This document shows positions 10,099 to 19,616 of a stretch of DNA of 64,000 bases, one piece after another. Under the pieces are notes generated by a model, which saw only the letters and a program-made list of their open reading frames with translations, ran no database searches and was not told the DNA's origin. Made by a program: the position numbers and the translations under genes. This stretch comes from Aromatoleum aromaticum EbN1. Lineage in GTDB: Bacteria > Pseudomonadota > Gammaproteobacteria > Burkholderiales > Rhodocyclaceae. The stretch spans positions 992,001 through 1,056,000 of the forward strand of contig NC_006513.1 of NCBI RefSeq assembly GCF_000025965.1. Reading direction: 5' to 3'. Every line of letters begins with the position of its first letter. Within the stretch, counting starts at the first letter, position 1.

Positions 10099-10632
10099 AT
10101 GTCCTCCGATGCCCTGCCGATCGCCGCGATCCTCTACACGCCCGCCGACCATATCGAGCCGGTGCTGATCGAAGCCGCGCGGCAGCTCGCGCAGCAGGGA
10201 GTGCGGCTCGGAGGCGTGCTGCAGCACGATATCCCGACGACGACCGAGGATCCCTGCGGCATGGAGCTCGAAGACCTGTCGGGCGGCGAACGGTTTGCGC
10301 TGTCGCAGGACCTGGGCAGTGGTTCCGAGGCATGCCGGCTCGATCCGGACGCGCTCGCGCATGCGGCAATGGCGGTGCGCAATGCGCTCGAACAGGGCGC
10401 GACGCTGGTGTTCATCAACAAGTTCGGCGCGCAGGAGGCCTGCGGCTCGGGCCTGCGCGCCGAGATGGCGATGGCGGTCGCGTCGGGCGTTCCCGTCGTC
10501 ACTGCGGTCGGCGAGCGCTTCCTCGACGAATGGCAGCGCTTCACCGGCGGCGGTTCGACGCTGCTGGCGCCCGACGTCGCGGCGATCCTCGAATGGTGGG
10601 ACACCGTGCGCGACGCGGCGCAGCCGGCGTGA
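10099..10632 (+). CDS. DUF2478 family protein
   Basis: Protein of 177 residues in the DUF2478 family, which often lies near molybdenum/tungsten transport or nitrogenase genes and has a P-loop-like fold. Visible family features are the N-terminal IAAILYTPADH, the middle LVFINKFGAQEACGSGLRAE and VVTAVGERFLDEWQRFTGG. The Walker A lysine is not obvious here. It overlaps or abuts a small cysteine-cluster gene. No molybdate genes are in the window, so the role is unknown. Confidence 0.75.
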   Translation: MSSDALPIAAILYTPADHIEPVLIEAARQLAQQGVRLGGVLQHDIPTTTEDPCGMELEDLSGGERFALSQDLGSGSEACRLDPDALAHAAMAVRNALEQGATLVFINKFGAQEACGSGLRAEMAMAVASGVPVVTAVGERFLDEWQRFTGGGSTLLAPDVAAILEWWDTVRDAAQPA

Positions 10633-10721
10633 CACTGCGCGGGCCGGACTCGGGAACCACGCTCGCACCGCCAGCTTCGCCTGCGGCTCCGGTGACAGCC
10701 GGCGGCAGCGCCTCGAGCGCG

Positions 10722-10976
10722 ATGCAATGCCGGGCAGGCTGCGACGCTTGCTGCATCGCGCCGTCGATCTCGTCGCCGATTCCCGGAATGCCGAACGGCA
10801 AGGCGGCGGGAGTCCGCTGCGCTCAGCTCACGACGACGAACCGTTGCGCGATATTCGGCCGACCGCACCGCCCGGCCTGCTGCGCCGGCCTCAAGCCCGC
10901 CGAAGAGATGTGCGACCGCTCCTCCATGGAAGCGCTGCGGTGGCTCGCGAAGCAGGAAGCAGCGACGAGCCCGTAG
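10722..10976 (+). CDS. YkgJ family cysteine-cluster protein
   Basis: Small protein of 84 residues from the ATG at 10722 (MQCRAGCDACC), the usual family start. It has the cysteine pattern C-x3-C-x2-CC, then a Cys in GVRCAQL, one in NRCAIF, and a CC pair near residue 59. This is presumed to bind a metal or an Fe-S or zinc cluster, and the role in the cell is unknown. The conserved IAPSISSPIPGMPNGK segment makes the family call firm. A GTG at 10629 overlapping the upstream stop would add 31 Ala/Pro-rich residues and cannot be excluded. Confidence 0.8.
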   Translation: MQCRAGCDACCIAPSISSPIPGMPNGKAAGVRCAQLTTTNRCAIFGRPHRPACCAGLKPAEEMCDRSSMEALRWLAKQEAATSP

Positions 10977-11064
10977 CGTCTCGCCGTCCGCCGCGCGCTT
11001 TTCGAAAAAAACACGGCTTGCGCCCCGCTCCTTTTCGGTTCCTCGCCGAGAGCCGGTCGCCGTG

Positions 11065-13254
11065 TCAGATGCCGATCTCGCCGCCGTCCTCGCGCGTGAT
11101 CACGATCGTCGCCGAGCGCGGCCGGGCGCGGCCGCCGTCCGGCCAATGGCTGCCGAAGCGAGCTGTCGCGTAAGCGGGCCGCGTGGCCTCGCCCGGGTGC
11201 TGGATGTTGATGAACAACGCCCGCCCGTCCGGCGTCTCGGCGAGCCCGGTGATCTCGCACTCCTTCGGCCCGACGAGGAACCGACGCAGGTTCTCCTCGC
11301 CGAGCTGCGCGCCGACGTACGTGTTGACCGCCCTGCTCGAAACGCCGTCGCTGCTGACGATCGTGCGCGGTCCGCCGTCGCCGACACTTCCCGGCACTGC
11401 GGCAAGCAGCATGCAGTTCGTGACGTCCGTGTAAGCGCGGTCGTCGGTCCCGATCCACAGCACGCCGGTCGCCGGACTGAACCACAGGCCGTCGGGGCTC
11501 GAGAAGTCGTTCGCATCTGTGAGCCCGGAGATGTTCACCGCCCTCGCGTCCGCGCTCGCGCGCGCGCCGAACAGGAACACGTCCCACGTGAAGCTCGTCG
11601 CGCCCGCGTCGCCGCCGGCCTCGGCGAAGCGGACGACATGGCCGTTGGGATTGCCCTGCCGGTCCTGGCCGGTCGTCTTCCGATCGTTGTAGAAGCGCGG
11701 ATTCGCGGCATCGAGCTCGGCCAGCGGACGGCTCGATGCGTTCGCTTTCGTCAGCGAAACATAGACTTCGCCATTCTTCGGATTCACCGCCGCCCACTCG
11801 GGCCGGTCCATCTTCGTCGCGCCGGCCGCGTCCGCAGCGAGCTGCGCGTGAACGACGACGTCGGCCTGGTCGGCGAACGGATACGGGGCGTTCGCCCTTG
11901 TGACGTTGCCGACGCCAAAGCGCAGCTCGATCCATTTGCCGCTGCCGTCGGCATCGAAGCGCGCGACATAGAGCCGGCCGTCGTCGAGGTACTTGTCCCC
12001 CGCGGCGAGCCCCCCGTCCGCGTCCACGGGGTTCCACGGCAGGTTCGACACGTACTTGTAGAGGTACTCGTCGCGTGAATCGCAGCCCATGTACCACACG
12101 AGCGGCGCGCCGGACTGCACCGGCCCGAGCCACGCGCCCTCGTGCGCGAAGCGCCCCAGCGCGGTGCGCTTCTTCGGTGTCGACGCGGGGGCGAACGGGT
12201 CGATCTCGACGACCCAGCCGTAGGTGTTCGTGGCGTTGCGATAGTCGTCGTTGCCGTCGTCGGATGCGCCGAGCTTCATCGCGTTCCAGCGCCCGTAGAG
12301 GTCGTCGGGCGTGTCCGGCGTCACCGTCGCCCACCGCTCGCGTCCATTGCCGCGCACGCCGTAGCGCGCGAACGCCGCGAGCTCTTTCGCGCTGCGGCGC
12401 GGGTCGTCGACCGCCGCGATGCGACGGAAGTAGCTCGCCCAGTTCTCCTCGCACGTCAGGTACGTGCCCCACGGCGTATGTCCGCTCGCGCAGTTGTTGA
12501 CCGTGCCGCGCGTGCGGCTGCCGTCCGGCGCGTATTTTGTGACCATGTAGCGCGTCTTCGTCGCCGGCCCGGCGAGCGCCATGTCGGTCAGCGTGTGGAT
12601 GCGGCGGTTGAAGCGCGAGTCCCGCTCGTAACGCCATTTCCCGCCCGCTTCGATAGTCTCGACGATGGCGACGCCGTGAGCGTAGAACTCGCGCAGCACT
12701 TCGCCGGCGTCGGTGCGCACGCCGTCGGCGACTGTCTGGCCGCGCGCGTGCAGGTACTCCGGCGTGATCGCTTCGTGATTCATGCACAGCAGCCCGCGCC
12801 GCGACTCGTCCCTGTGGTGCCGGCCGTTCGCGCCGAGCCCGAAGTAATGCATGCCGTCATGGTGGTCACCGGCGCGCAGCGCGAAGCTCGCGGGGTCGTC
12901 CTCGCCGTTGTTCAGGTATTCGCCAATGCTCGCCGCAAGCGGGTCGCCGAGGCGAAACAGGACGCTGTAGCGGTAGCCGTCGGGCAGCACGACGGCATCT
13001 TCGAGGCTTTTCGCGACGGGCGCGAAGCCAAGCCGCGCGGCGCGGCGGCCGGGAGCGGCGGCTCCCGGGACGGCGGGCGCAGCGAAAGCGTTCGGCAGAC
13101 CGGCGCCCGCCAGCGTCAGCGCCGCGGCGCCGAGCGCGCTGCCGAGCAGTTGGCGACGCGACAGCCGCGCGTGCAGCACGGCGTCGAAGCTCGTGTTCCC
13201 GGAAGTGTTCGTCGATTCGTCGTCGCGGGACGGGGACAGGCGGGAATCGGTCAT
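11065..13254 (-). CDS. phoX: PhoX-type alkaline phosphatase, Tat-exported
   Basis: Periplasmic phosphatase of the PhoX (DUF839) family, which frees phosphate from organic phosphate esters using an iron-calcium centre. It has 729 residues from the ATG at 13254 (MTDSRLSPSRDD), which has GAGGA upstream; a longer in-frame start at 13329 has no good site. The twin-arginine signal SRRQLLGSALGAAALTLAG is near residue 32. Family segments LLCMNHEAITPEYLH, TCEENWASYF and SPDGLWFSPATGVLWIGTDD are present. It stands alone, which is usual for Pho-regulon members. Confidence 0.88.
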   Translation of the reverse strand: MTDSRLSPSRDDESTNTSGNTSFDAVLHARLSRRQLLGSALGAAALTLAGAGLPNAFAAPAVPGAAAPGRRAARLGFAPVAKSLEDAVVLPDGYRYSVLFRLGDPLAASIGEYLNNGEDDPASFALRAGDHHDGMHYFGLGANGRHHRDESRRGLLCMNHEAITPEYLHARGQTVADGVRTDAGEVLREFYAHGVAIVETIEAGGKWRYERDSRFNRRIHTLTDMALAGPATKTRYMVTKYAPDGSRTRGTVNNCASGHTPWGTYLTCEENWASYFRRIAAVDDPRRSAKELAAFARYGVRGNGRERWATVTPDTPDDLYGRWNAMKLGASDDGNDDYRNATNTYGWVVEIDPFAPASTPKKRTALGRFAHEGAWLGPVQSGAPLVWYMGCDSRDEYLYKYVSNLPWNPVDADGGLAAGDKYLDDGRLYVARFDADGSGKWIELRFGVGNVTRANAPYPFADQADVVVHAQLAADAAGATKMDRPEWAAVNPKNGEVYVSLTKANASSRPLAELDAANPRFYNDRKTTGQDRQGNPNGHVVRFAEAGGDAGATSFTWDVFLFGARASADARAVNISGLTDANDFSSPDGLWFSPATGVLWIGTDDRAYTDVTNCMLLAAVPGSVGDGGPRTIVSSDGVSSRAVNTYVGAQLGEENLRRFLVGPKECEITGLAETPDGRALFINIQHPGEATRPAYATARFGSHWPDGGRARPRSATIVITREDGGEIGI

Positions 13255-13449
13255 CGTGTAATCCTCGGCAGGGTTTCTTGTGTCGCGGGACTGTCCCCGC
13301 ACGGTATGCGGCAATTGCTGAAGCTGCATGACAACGCAACGCCCGTTCCCCGCCGTGCCGGATCGACAGCGCCCATTTATAGATCATTTCGCTGCCCCGC
13401 AACAATCCGCTCCGTATAATCCCGGCTTCGCACGCCCAAGGACTCTGGC

Positions 13450-14274
13450 ATGGATCTTCCCCTCTTCGTTATCGCGCTCATTCTCGGCATCGTCGAGGGG
13501 CTGACCGAATTCCTGCCGATCTCCTCCACCGGCCACCTGATCATCATCGGCGACCTGCTCGGCTACAACGACGCGACGAGCAAGGTGTTCAAGATCGTCA
13601 TCCAGTTCGCCGCGATTCTCGCCGTGTGCTGGGACTATCGCGAACGGCTGGCACGCGTCGCGGCCGGCGTCGGCAGCGAACCCGCGGCGCAGCGCTTCGT
13701 CGGCCTGCTGTTCATCGGCTTCCTGCCGGCGGCGGTGCTCGGGCTGATGTTCCATTCGACGATCAAGAGCCTGCTGTTCAACCCGCTGACCGTCGCGACA
13801 GCGCTCGTCGTCGGCGGCGTGCTGATCCTCTGGCTCGAGCGCCGCGCGTACCATCCGCGCATCAACGCGGTCGACGAGATGCGCTGGGCCGATGCGCTGA
13901 AAGTGGGGTTCGCGCAGGCCGCGGCGATGATTCCGGGCACTTCGCGGTCCGGGGCGACGATCCTCGGCGGGCTCGTGTTCGGGCTGTCGCGCAAAGCCGC
14001 AGCGGAATTCTCGTTCTTCCTCTCGATTCCGACGATGTTCGCGGCGACCGTCTACGACCTGTACAAGAACCGCGACCTGCTCCACATGGGCGACTTGCCG
14101 GTGTTCGCGATCGGCTTCGTCGCGTCCTTTTTCGCGGCGATGTTCGCCGTCAAGGCTTTCATCCGCTTCATCTCGAACCACACTTTCATCGCCTTCGCGT
14201 GGTATCGCATCGTGTTCGGGCTGGTGGTGCTCGCGACGTGGCAGTTGGAGCTCGTCGAGTGGAGCGAACCCTAG
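13450..14274 (+). CDS. uppP: Undecaprenyl-diphosphatase UppP/BacA
   Basis: Inner-membrane enzyme of 274 residues that dephosphorylates undecaprenyl pyrophosphate to recycle the lipid carrier of cell-wall synthesis. Overexpression gives bacitracin resistance. Both active-site motifs are intact: [15 protein letters not shown] near residue 17 and the [10 protein letters not shown] segment near residue 160. About eight membrane helices are evident. The start is ATG 13450. It is followed 62 bases later by an esterase gene in the same direction. Confidence 0.96.
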   Translation: MDLPLFVIALILGIVEGLTEFLPISSTGHLIIIGDLLGYNDATSKVFKIVIQFAAILAVCWDYRERLARVAAGVGSEPAAQRFVGLLFIGFLPAAVLGLMFHSTIKSLLFNPLTVATALVVGGVLILWLERRAYHPRINAVDEMRWADALKVGFAQAAAMIPGTSRSGATILGGLVFGLSRKAAAEFSFFLSIPTMFAATVYDLYKNRDLLHMGDLPVFAIGFVASFFAAMFAVKAFIRFISNHTFIAFAWYRIVFGLVVLATWQLELVEWSEP

Positions 14275-14336
14275 CCGCGCCGCATCCCGCCGCGGGCGGC
14301 TAGACTGTCGCTTTCCGGCCGTCCCGAGAGGCTCCG

Positions 14337-14921
14337 ATGATCATCTACCTGCACGGCTTCCGCTCTGCTCCGGCGTCGATCAAGGCGCAAGCGCTGCAGC
14401 GCCACATGGCGGCGAAAGGATTGGCGCACGCGTTCTGGTGCGAACAGCTGCCGGTGTCGCCGCGCGCGGCGATCGCGCTGGTCGAGGCGCAGATCGCGCA
14501 CTGCCGCCGCGAACGGCCGGAGCTTCGTCCGACGCTGGTCGGCAGTTCACTCGGCGGCTTCTACGCAACCTGGCTCGCCGAGAAGCACGGGCTCGCGGCG
14601 GCGCTCGTAAACCCGGCCGTCGTTGCGCCGCTGTCACTCGAAGCCTGGGTCGGCCCGCAGACGAACCTCTACACCGGCGAACGCTTCGACTTCACGGCAC
14701 GGCACATCGAGGAACTGCGCGCGCTCGACATCGCTGCGATCACGCGGCCCGAACGCTACTGGCTGCTCGTCGAAACCGGCGACGAAGTGCTCGACTACCG
14801 CGACGCGGTCGCGAAATACGCCGGCGCGCGGCAGACCGTGCTCGCCGGCGGCGACCACGGCTTCTCGCGCTGGAACGATTATCTGGACGCCCTGCTCGCG
14901 TTTGCGGGACTGCCATCATGA
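14337..14921 (+). CDS. YqiA/YcfP family alpha/beta-hydrolase (esterase)
   Basis: Cytoplasmic hydrolase of 194 residues. It opens with the strand MIIYLHGFRSAP (oxyanion HG motif) and carries the nucleophile elbow GSSLGGFYATWLAE near residue 69. An acid in VETGDEVLDYRDA and a final His in GGDHGFSRW complete the triad. YqiA-type enzymes hydrolyse short acyl or CoA esters in vitro; the natural substrate is unknown. The stop overlaps the next start (ATGA), so it is coupled with the methyltransferase. Confidence 0.88.
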   Translation: MIIYLHGFRSAPASIKAQALQRHMAAKGLAHAFWCEQLPVSPRAAIALVEAQIAHCRRERPELRPTLVGSSLGGFYATWLAEKHGLAAALVNPAVVAPLSLEAWVGPQTNLYTGERFDFTARHIEELRALDIAAITRPERYWLLVETGDEVLDYRDAVAKYAGARQTVLAGGDHGFSRWNDYLDALLAFAGLPS

Positions 14922-15826
14922 GCACGCCCGATTTCGACGCGCGCCGCTTCAAGTCGATCGAGCGGGCCGGCTTCAACCGCATCGCCGCCCGCTATGCCGA
15001 CGGCGCCCACCTGCGTGCGGACCTTGCCGACGCGCTGCTCGGCGCCGCACGGCTTGCACCCGGCCAGCAGGTGCTCGACCTCGCCAGCGGCCCCGGCCTG
15101 CTCGCGCGCGCAGCCGCCCGCCAGGTCCAGCCCGGCGGCTGGGTGCTCGCAAGCGACATCGCCGAGGAGATGCTCGCCGAAGGCGCGCGGCGCACGCTCG
15201 GCGAAACTGCCGCAGCGGCGCTGCCCGCCGGCACGCCGGCCCTTTCGTTCGCCGCCGCCGACGCCGAACAGCTGTGCCTGCCGGACGCGAGCTTCGACTG
15301 CGTGCTCGCCGGCCTCGCGCTGTTCATGTTCCCGCACCCGGACCGCGCCCTGATCGAGATGCACCGCGTGCTGCGCCCGGGAGGTCGGGTCGCGCTGTCG
15401 ACGTGGGGCGCGCGCGATGACGTCCCGCTGATCCGCTGCGCACAGGACTGCATCGCCCGCTTGCTGCCGGCGCCAAAAGTCGCCCGCCCGTCGGTGTTCC
15501 GCTTCGGCGACGCAGCGGTGCTCGAAGCGGCGCTCGAAGCGGCCGGGTTCGTCGACGTGCACATCGAGCCCTGCCGCTTCACATGTCATTTCGCCGACGC
15601 GGCGGCGTACTGGCAGACTTTCCTCGATCTCGCCGGCGGTGCCGCCGAAGCTCTCGCACGTCTGCCGCAAGCCACCCAGCACGCGTTGCGCGACGCCGTC
15701 TCCGCCGAGCTCGACGCACACCGCAGCGGCAGCGGATATTCGATCGATGCGCTCGCGCTCGTCGCCAGCGCGCAGCGTCCGGCAGAAGGAACTCTCGACG
15801 GGCAGGCTGCGACGAACAGCTGGTGA
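14918..15826 (+). CDS. Class I SAM-dependent methyltransferase
   Basis: Methyltransferase of 302 residues, similar in layout to UbiE/COQ5. SAM motif I is VLDLASGPGLLARAAA near residue 48, motif II is ASFDCVLAGLALFMFPH near residue 124, and LRPGGRVALSTWG follows near residue 150. The target is not evident; the UbiE-like core suggests a small lipophilic or quinone-like substrate, but that is inference. It overlaps the esterase gene by 4 bases and is followed by a 100-base gap before the RNB gene. Confidence 0.85.
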   Translation: MSTPDFDARRFKSIERAGFNRIAARYADGAHLRADLADALLGAARLAPGQQVLDLASGPGLLARAAARQVQPGGWVLASDIAEEMLAEGARRTLGETAAAALPAGTPALSFAAADAEQLCLPDASFDCVLAGLALFMFPHPDRALIEMHRVLRPGGRVALSTWGARDDVPLIRCAQDCIARLLPAPKVARPSVFRFGDAAVLEAALEAAGFVDVHIEPCRFTCHFADAAAYWQTFLDLAGGAAEALARLPQATQHALRDAVSAELDAHRSGSGYSIDALALVASAQRPAEGTLDGQAATNSW

Positions 15827-15927
15827 TGGAACGGGACGAGGGTCGCGCCACGTCCTGCCCGGGACTTCGAGCCCGCTGCGACCGAATCCTTTAAACTGTC
15901 GGGCTTGCTCATTGATGGCGGTAGCCG

Positions 15928-17838
15928 ATGTTTGTGCTGTTCGAAGAGGACGGGGCCTTCAAGGCCGGGACGGTTCTCGCTGATAACGACTCCTCGCTGC
16001 AGGTGGAGACCTCTCACGGCAAACGGATGAAGCTGAAAAGCAGCCACGTGCTGCTGCAGTTCCGCGAGCCCGCGCCGGGCGACCTGCTCGAACGCGCCGC
16101 GGCCGACGCCGAGGAACTGGACACCGGTTTTCTGTGGGAAGTGTGCGGCGACGGCGAGTTCGGCTTCCAGGACTTCGCCACCGAGTACCACGGCCACGCG
16201 CCGAACGCCGTCGAAGCCGCCGCCGTGCTGCTGCGCCTGCATTCGGCGCCGATCTATTTCCACCGCAAGGGGCGCGGGCGTTTCCGCAAGGCTCCCGCCG
16301 AGATCCTGCAGGCGGCCCTCGCCGGCCTGGAAAAGAAGCGCCAGCAGGCCGAAGCGATCGAGCGCATGCGCAGCGAACTCGTCGCAGGACGCATGCCAGC
16401 CGAACTCGCAAGCATGCTGCCGCAGCTGCTGTACCGCCCGGACCGCAACCGCGTCGAGACCAAGGCGTTCGAGGCGGCATGCGTCGACGCCGGCCTGTCG
16501 GCGCCGCGGCTGCTGCTCAAGTGCGGCGCGCTCGCGTCGAGCTACGATTTCCACTATCACCGCTTCCTGTTCGAATATTTCGAGGACGGCGTCGCGTTCC
16601 CGCCTTTCGACCCGCCGCACGAGCCGGCCGAGCTGGCGCGCGCTGATGTCGCGGCGTTCTCGATCGACGACGCGACGACGACCGAGATCGATGACGCATT
16701 CTCGGTGACGCCGCGCGAAGGCGGCGGCTGGCGCATCGGCATCCACATCGCCGCGCCGGCGCTCGGCTTCGCGCGCGGCTCGTCGCTCGACGCGATCGCG
16801 CGACGGCGCCTGTCGACGGTGTATATGCCGGGCAACAAGATCACGATGCTGCCCGACGCGGTCGTCGAGGACTTCACGCTCGGGGCCGGGCGCGAGTGTC
16901 CGGCGGTGTCGCTTTACCTCGACGTCACCGCGGCGCTCGCGATCGTCGGCCACGAGAGCCGCGTCGAGCGCGTGCCGATCGTCGCGAACCTGCGTCATCA
17001 CGACATCGAGCCGCTCTTCAACGACCAGGTGTTGCACGAGCAGGCCGACGGCCCGGACTTCCAATGGAAGCGCGAGCTGAAGCTGCTGTGGGACCTCGCG
17101 ACGGTCCTTGAGGCCGGGCGCGGCAAGGCCGAGGACAACCGCAACCAGGTCGACTTCAACTTCTACGTCGACTGGCAGACCGAGACTGCGGACGGCGCCG
17201 GCTACGTGACGATCTCGCAGCGCCGGCGCGGTTCGCCGCTCGACAAGCTGGTCGCCGAGATGATGATCCTCGCGAACGCGACCTGGGGAAAACTGCTCGA
17301 CGAGGCCGGCATCCCGGGGCTGTACCGCGCGCAGAGCGGCGGCAAGGTGCGCATGACGACGGTCGCCGCGCCACACGACGGGCTCGGCGTCGATTGCTAC
17401 GCGTGGTCGAGCTCGCCGCTGCGCCGCTACGTGGACATGGTCAACCAGTGGCAGATCATCTCGGTGCTGCGGGGCGAGCCGCCGGCGTTCGCGCCGAAGT
17501 CGGCGGACCTGATGGCGGCACTGCGCGACTTCGAACTTACCTACGCCGCGTATGCCGATTTCCAGCGTCAGATGGAGCGCTACTGGTGCCTGCGCTGGTT
17601 GCGCCAGCAGCCCGGCATCGCGGTCGATGGCAAGGTGCTGCGCGACAATCTCGTGCGCCTCGAGACGATTCCGCTGCTGCTGAAAGTGCCGTCGCTGCCG
17701 GTGCTGCTGCCGGGCACCCGCGTGCGCCTGACGATCGAGGACAGCGACGTGCTCGACGTCGATGTCCGCGCGCGCTACGTCGAGACGCTCGCCGAGCCGA
17801 CTCCGGAAGAGGCCGCAGACGCCGCGCTGGAAAGCTGA
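15928..17838 (+). CDS. RNB-domain exoribonuclease (RNase II/R type)
   Basis: Hydrolytic 3'-5' exoribonuclease of 636 residues. The catalytic RNB signature ATTTEIDDAFSV, with the metal-binding aspartates, is near residue 248. The later conserved segment KVRMTTVAAPHDGLG then SSPLRRYVDMVNQWQ is near residues 475-505. It resembles the short RNase II-like proteins of betaproteobacteria, with a non-standard N-terminus and only a short OB-like tail (VRLTIEDSDVLDVDV). A role in mRNA turnover is inferred. It begins the run RNB, tonB, aroE, mtgA. Confidence 0.9.
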   Translation: MFVLFEEDGAFKAGTVLADNDSSLQVETSHGKRMKLKSSHVLLQFREPAPGDLLERAAADAEELDTGFLWEVCGDGEFGFQDFATEYHGHAPNAVEAAAVLLRLHSAPIYFHRKGRGRFRKAPAEILQAALAGLEKKRQQAEAIERMRSELVAGRMPAELASMLPQLLYRPDRNRVETKAFEAACVDAGLSAPRLLLKCGALASSYDFHYHRFLFEYFEDGVAFPPFDPPHEPAELARADVAAFSIDDATTTEIDDAFSVTPREGGGWRIGIHIAAPALGFARGSSLDAIARRRLSTVYMPGNKITMLPDAVVEDFTLGAGRECPAVSLYLDVTAALAIVGHESRVERVPIVANLRHHDIEPLFNDQVLHEQADGPDFQWKRELKLLWDLATVLEAGRGKAEDNRNQVDFNFYVDWQTETADGAGYVTISQRRRGSPLDKLVAEMMILANATWGKLLDEAGIPGLYRAQSGGKVRMTTVAAPHDGLGVDCYAWSSSPLRRYVDMVNQWQIISVLRGEPPAFAPKSADLMAALRDFELTYAAYADFQRQMERYWCLRWLRQQPGIAVDGKVLRDNLVRLETIPLLLKVPSLPVLLPGTRVRLTIEDSDVLDVDVRARYVETLAEPTPEEAADAALES

Positions 17839-17850
17839 GCCGGCTGCGCA

Positions 17851-18780
17851 ATGTCGAGCCGTCCCCCCCTCCGCCGATCGACGCCTGCCGCGAGCGCCTT
17901 GCGCCTGCTGGCGAAGCTGACCGGCGGCGCGGGGCGGGACGCGCGCCGGCTGCAACTGGCGCTCGCCGTGTCGGTATTGCTGCATGCGCTGGTCCTGAGC
18001 ATCAGTTTCACACTTCCGGTGCGCCCGCCGAACCGCGACCCGGGGCTCGAAGTCGTCCTCGTCAATGCCCGCCACGCGCGTGCGCCCGACAAGGCCGAGG
18101 CGCTTGCGCAGGCGAACGTCGACGGTGGCGGCAACAGCGACCGGCAAGCCAGGCCGAAGTCTCCGCTGCCGCCGCAGGAAGTCCACCGCGACGGCAACGC
18201 GCCCGTCGAAGCGAGAAAGCGCGTCGCGCCGCCCGCGCCGCTGCAGCGCAGCGTGCTGACGCAGCCGAAAGTCGCATCGACCATCTCCCGCCCCCCACCC
18301 CGCACCAGCGATGCCCCGCCGGCACTCGCCCCCACTCCGTCGGGGCTCGACCTGCTCAACAGCGCGGCCACGGTCGCGCGCCTGGAAGCGGAGATCGGCC
18401 GCCAGCTCGACGATTACGCCAAACGCCCGCGCAAGAAGTTCATCGGCGCGCGCACCAGGGAATACCGCTTCGCGCAGTACGTCGAGGACTGGCGCCACAA
18501 GATCGAGCGCGTCGGCACGCTGAACTACCCGGAAGCGGCGCGCGGGCGGTTATATGGCAGCCTGCTCCTGGTCGTCGCGATTCGTGCCGACGGCTCGATC
18601 GAGCGCGTCGAGATCCGGCGCTCGTCGGGCGAGCCGGTTCTCGACGAAGCGGCGAAACGCATTGTCCGGCTCGCCGCGCCGTTCGCGCCTTTCCCCGGCG
18701 ACATCCGCAGCGACACCGACATCCTCGAGATCGCCCGCACCTGGACTTTCACCAACGCCGACAAGGTAACCGCGCAGTGA
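17851..18780 (+). CDS. TonB-like energy transducer
   Basis: TonB-family protein of 309 residues anchored in the inner membrane by LALAVSVLLHALVLSISFTLP near residue 32. A long Pro/Ala-rich periplasmic spacer follows (about residues 80-170). The C-terminal TonB domain is YGSLLLVVAIRADGSIERVE and onward. It should pass proton-motive force to outer-membrane transporters. No ExbB/ExbD or TonB-dependent receptor is nearby. It is 12 bases after the RNB gene and overlaps aroE by 4 bases (GTGA). Confidence 0.87.
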   Translation: MSSRPPLRRSTPAASALRLLAKLTGGAGRDARRLQLALAVSVLLHALVLSISFTLPVRPPNRDPGLEVVLVNARHARAPDKAEALAQANVDGGGNSDRQARPKSPLPPQEVHRDGNAPVEARKRVAPPAPLQRSVLTQPKVASTISRPPPRTSDAPPALAPTPSGLDLLNSAATVARLEAEIGRQLDDYAKRPRKKFIGARTREYRFAQYVEDWRHKIERVGTLNYPEAARGRLYGSLLLVVAIRADGSIERVEIRRSSGEPVLDEAAKRIVRLAAPFAPFPGDIRSDTDILEIARTWTFTNADKVTAQ

Positions 18781-19616
18781 CCATCGACCGCTACGCCGTC
18801 ATCGGCAACCCGATTTCCCACAGCCGCTCGCCGGCGATCCACGCCGAGTTCGCGCGCCAGACCGGGCAGCAACTGTCCTACGAGGCGCTGCTCGCGCCGC
18901 TCGACGGCTTTCGCGACGCGGTCGAGCGCTTTCGCCGTGCCGGCGGCCGCGGCATGAACGTCACCGTGCCGTTCAAGCTCGAAGCGTTCGCGCTCACCGA
19001 TCGCTGCGCGCCGCGTGCGAGCGCCGCCGGCGCCGTCAATACGCTCGCGTTCGGACCCGACGGCATTTTCGGCGACAACACCGACGGCGCCGGACTCATC
19101 CGCGACATTGTTCACAACCTCGATCGCCCGCTCGAAAGGCAGCGCGTCCTGTTGCTCGGTGCGGGCGGCGCGGCGCGCGGCGTGCTGCTGCCGCTGCTCG
19201 CCGCGCGCCCGGCATCGCTCACGCTCGCGAACCGCAGCGTCGACAAGGCCCATGCGCTGGCTGCGGCGTTCCGCAGCCACGCGCCGGACGTCGCGCTCGA
19301 CGCGTGCAGCTTCGTCGACCTCGCCGGGCGGGTGTTCGATGTTGTCATCAACGCGACCGCCGCGAGTCTCGCCAACGAAGCGCCGCAGTTGCCTCCGGGG
19401 CTGTACGCGGCGAACGCGCTTGCATACGACATGATGTACGGGTGCGGCGACACGCCTTTCCTCGCCGCGGCGCGCAGCGACGGCGCCACCCAGCGGGCCG
19501 ACGGCCTGGGCATGCTCGTCGAGCAGGCGGCGGAGAGCTTCCTGCTGTGGCGCGGCGTAAGGCCGGATACCGCTGCGGTGCTCGCCGCGCTGCGCCGTCA
19601 GCTCGACGGCGGATGA
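18777..19616 (+). CDS. aroE: Shikimate dehydrogenase (NADP+)
   Basis: Reduces 3-dehydroshikimate to shikimate in the aromatic amino acid pathway. It has 279 residues from a GTG at 18777 that overlaps the tonB stop. Shikimate-binding motif GNPISHSRSPAIH is near residue 8, GMNVTVPFK with the catalytic Lys near residue 60, DNTDGAG near residue 100, and the NADP loop GAGGAARG near residue 125. It overlaps mtgA by 4 bases, an arrangement common in betaproteobacteria. Confidence 0.96.
   Translation: MTIDRYAVIGNPISHSRSPAIHAEFARQTGQQLSYEALLAPLDGFRDAVERFRRAGGRGMNVTVPFKLEAFALTDRCAPRASAAGAVNTLAFGPDGIFGDNTDGAGLIRDIVHNLDRPLERQRVLLLGAGGAARGVLLPLLAARPASLTLANRSVDKAHALAAAFRSHAPDVALDACSFVDLAGRVFDVVINATAASLANEAPQLPPGLYAANALAYDMMYGCGDTPFLAAARSDGATQRADGLGMLVEQAAESFLLWRGVRPDTAAVLAALRRQLDGG

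Noticed and set aside
9884-10168. Possible 94-residue gene between the toxin-antitoxin pair and DUF2478
   Set aside because: Overlaps the DUF2478 start by 70 bases and turns into a Ser/Pro-rich shadow; no SD.
10629-10976. GTG start for the YkgJ-type gene
   Set aside because: Would add 31 low-complexity Ala/Pro residues not usual in the family; kept as an alternative in the feature text.
13310-13340. Pho box upstream of phoX
   Set aside because: On the minus strand one half-site TTGTCAT can be found, but the second half at the right spacing is poor.
15586-18498. Minus-strand open frame of 970 codons
   Set aside because: Shadow of the methyltransferase, RNB and tonB genes; Arg-rich composition and no domain. 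The plus-strand genes are secure.
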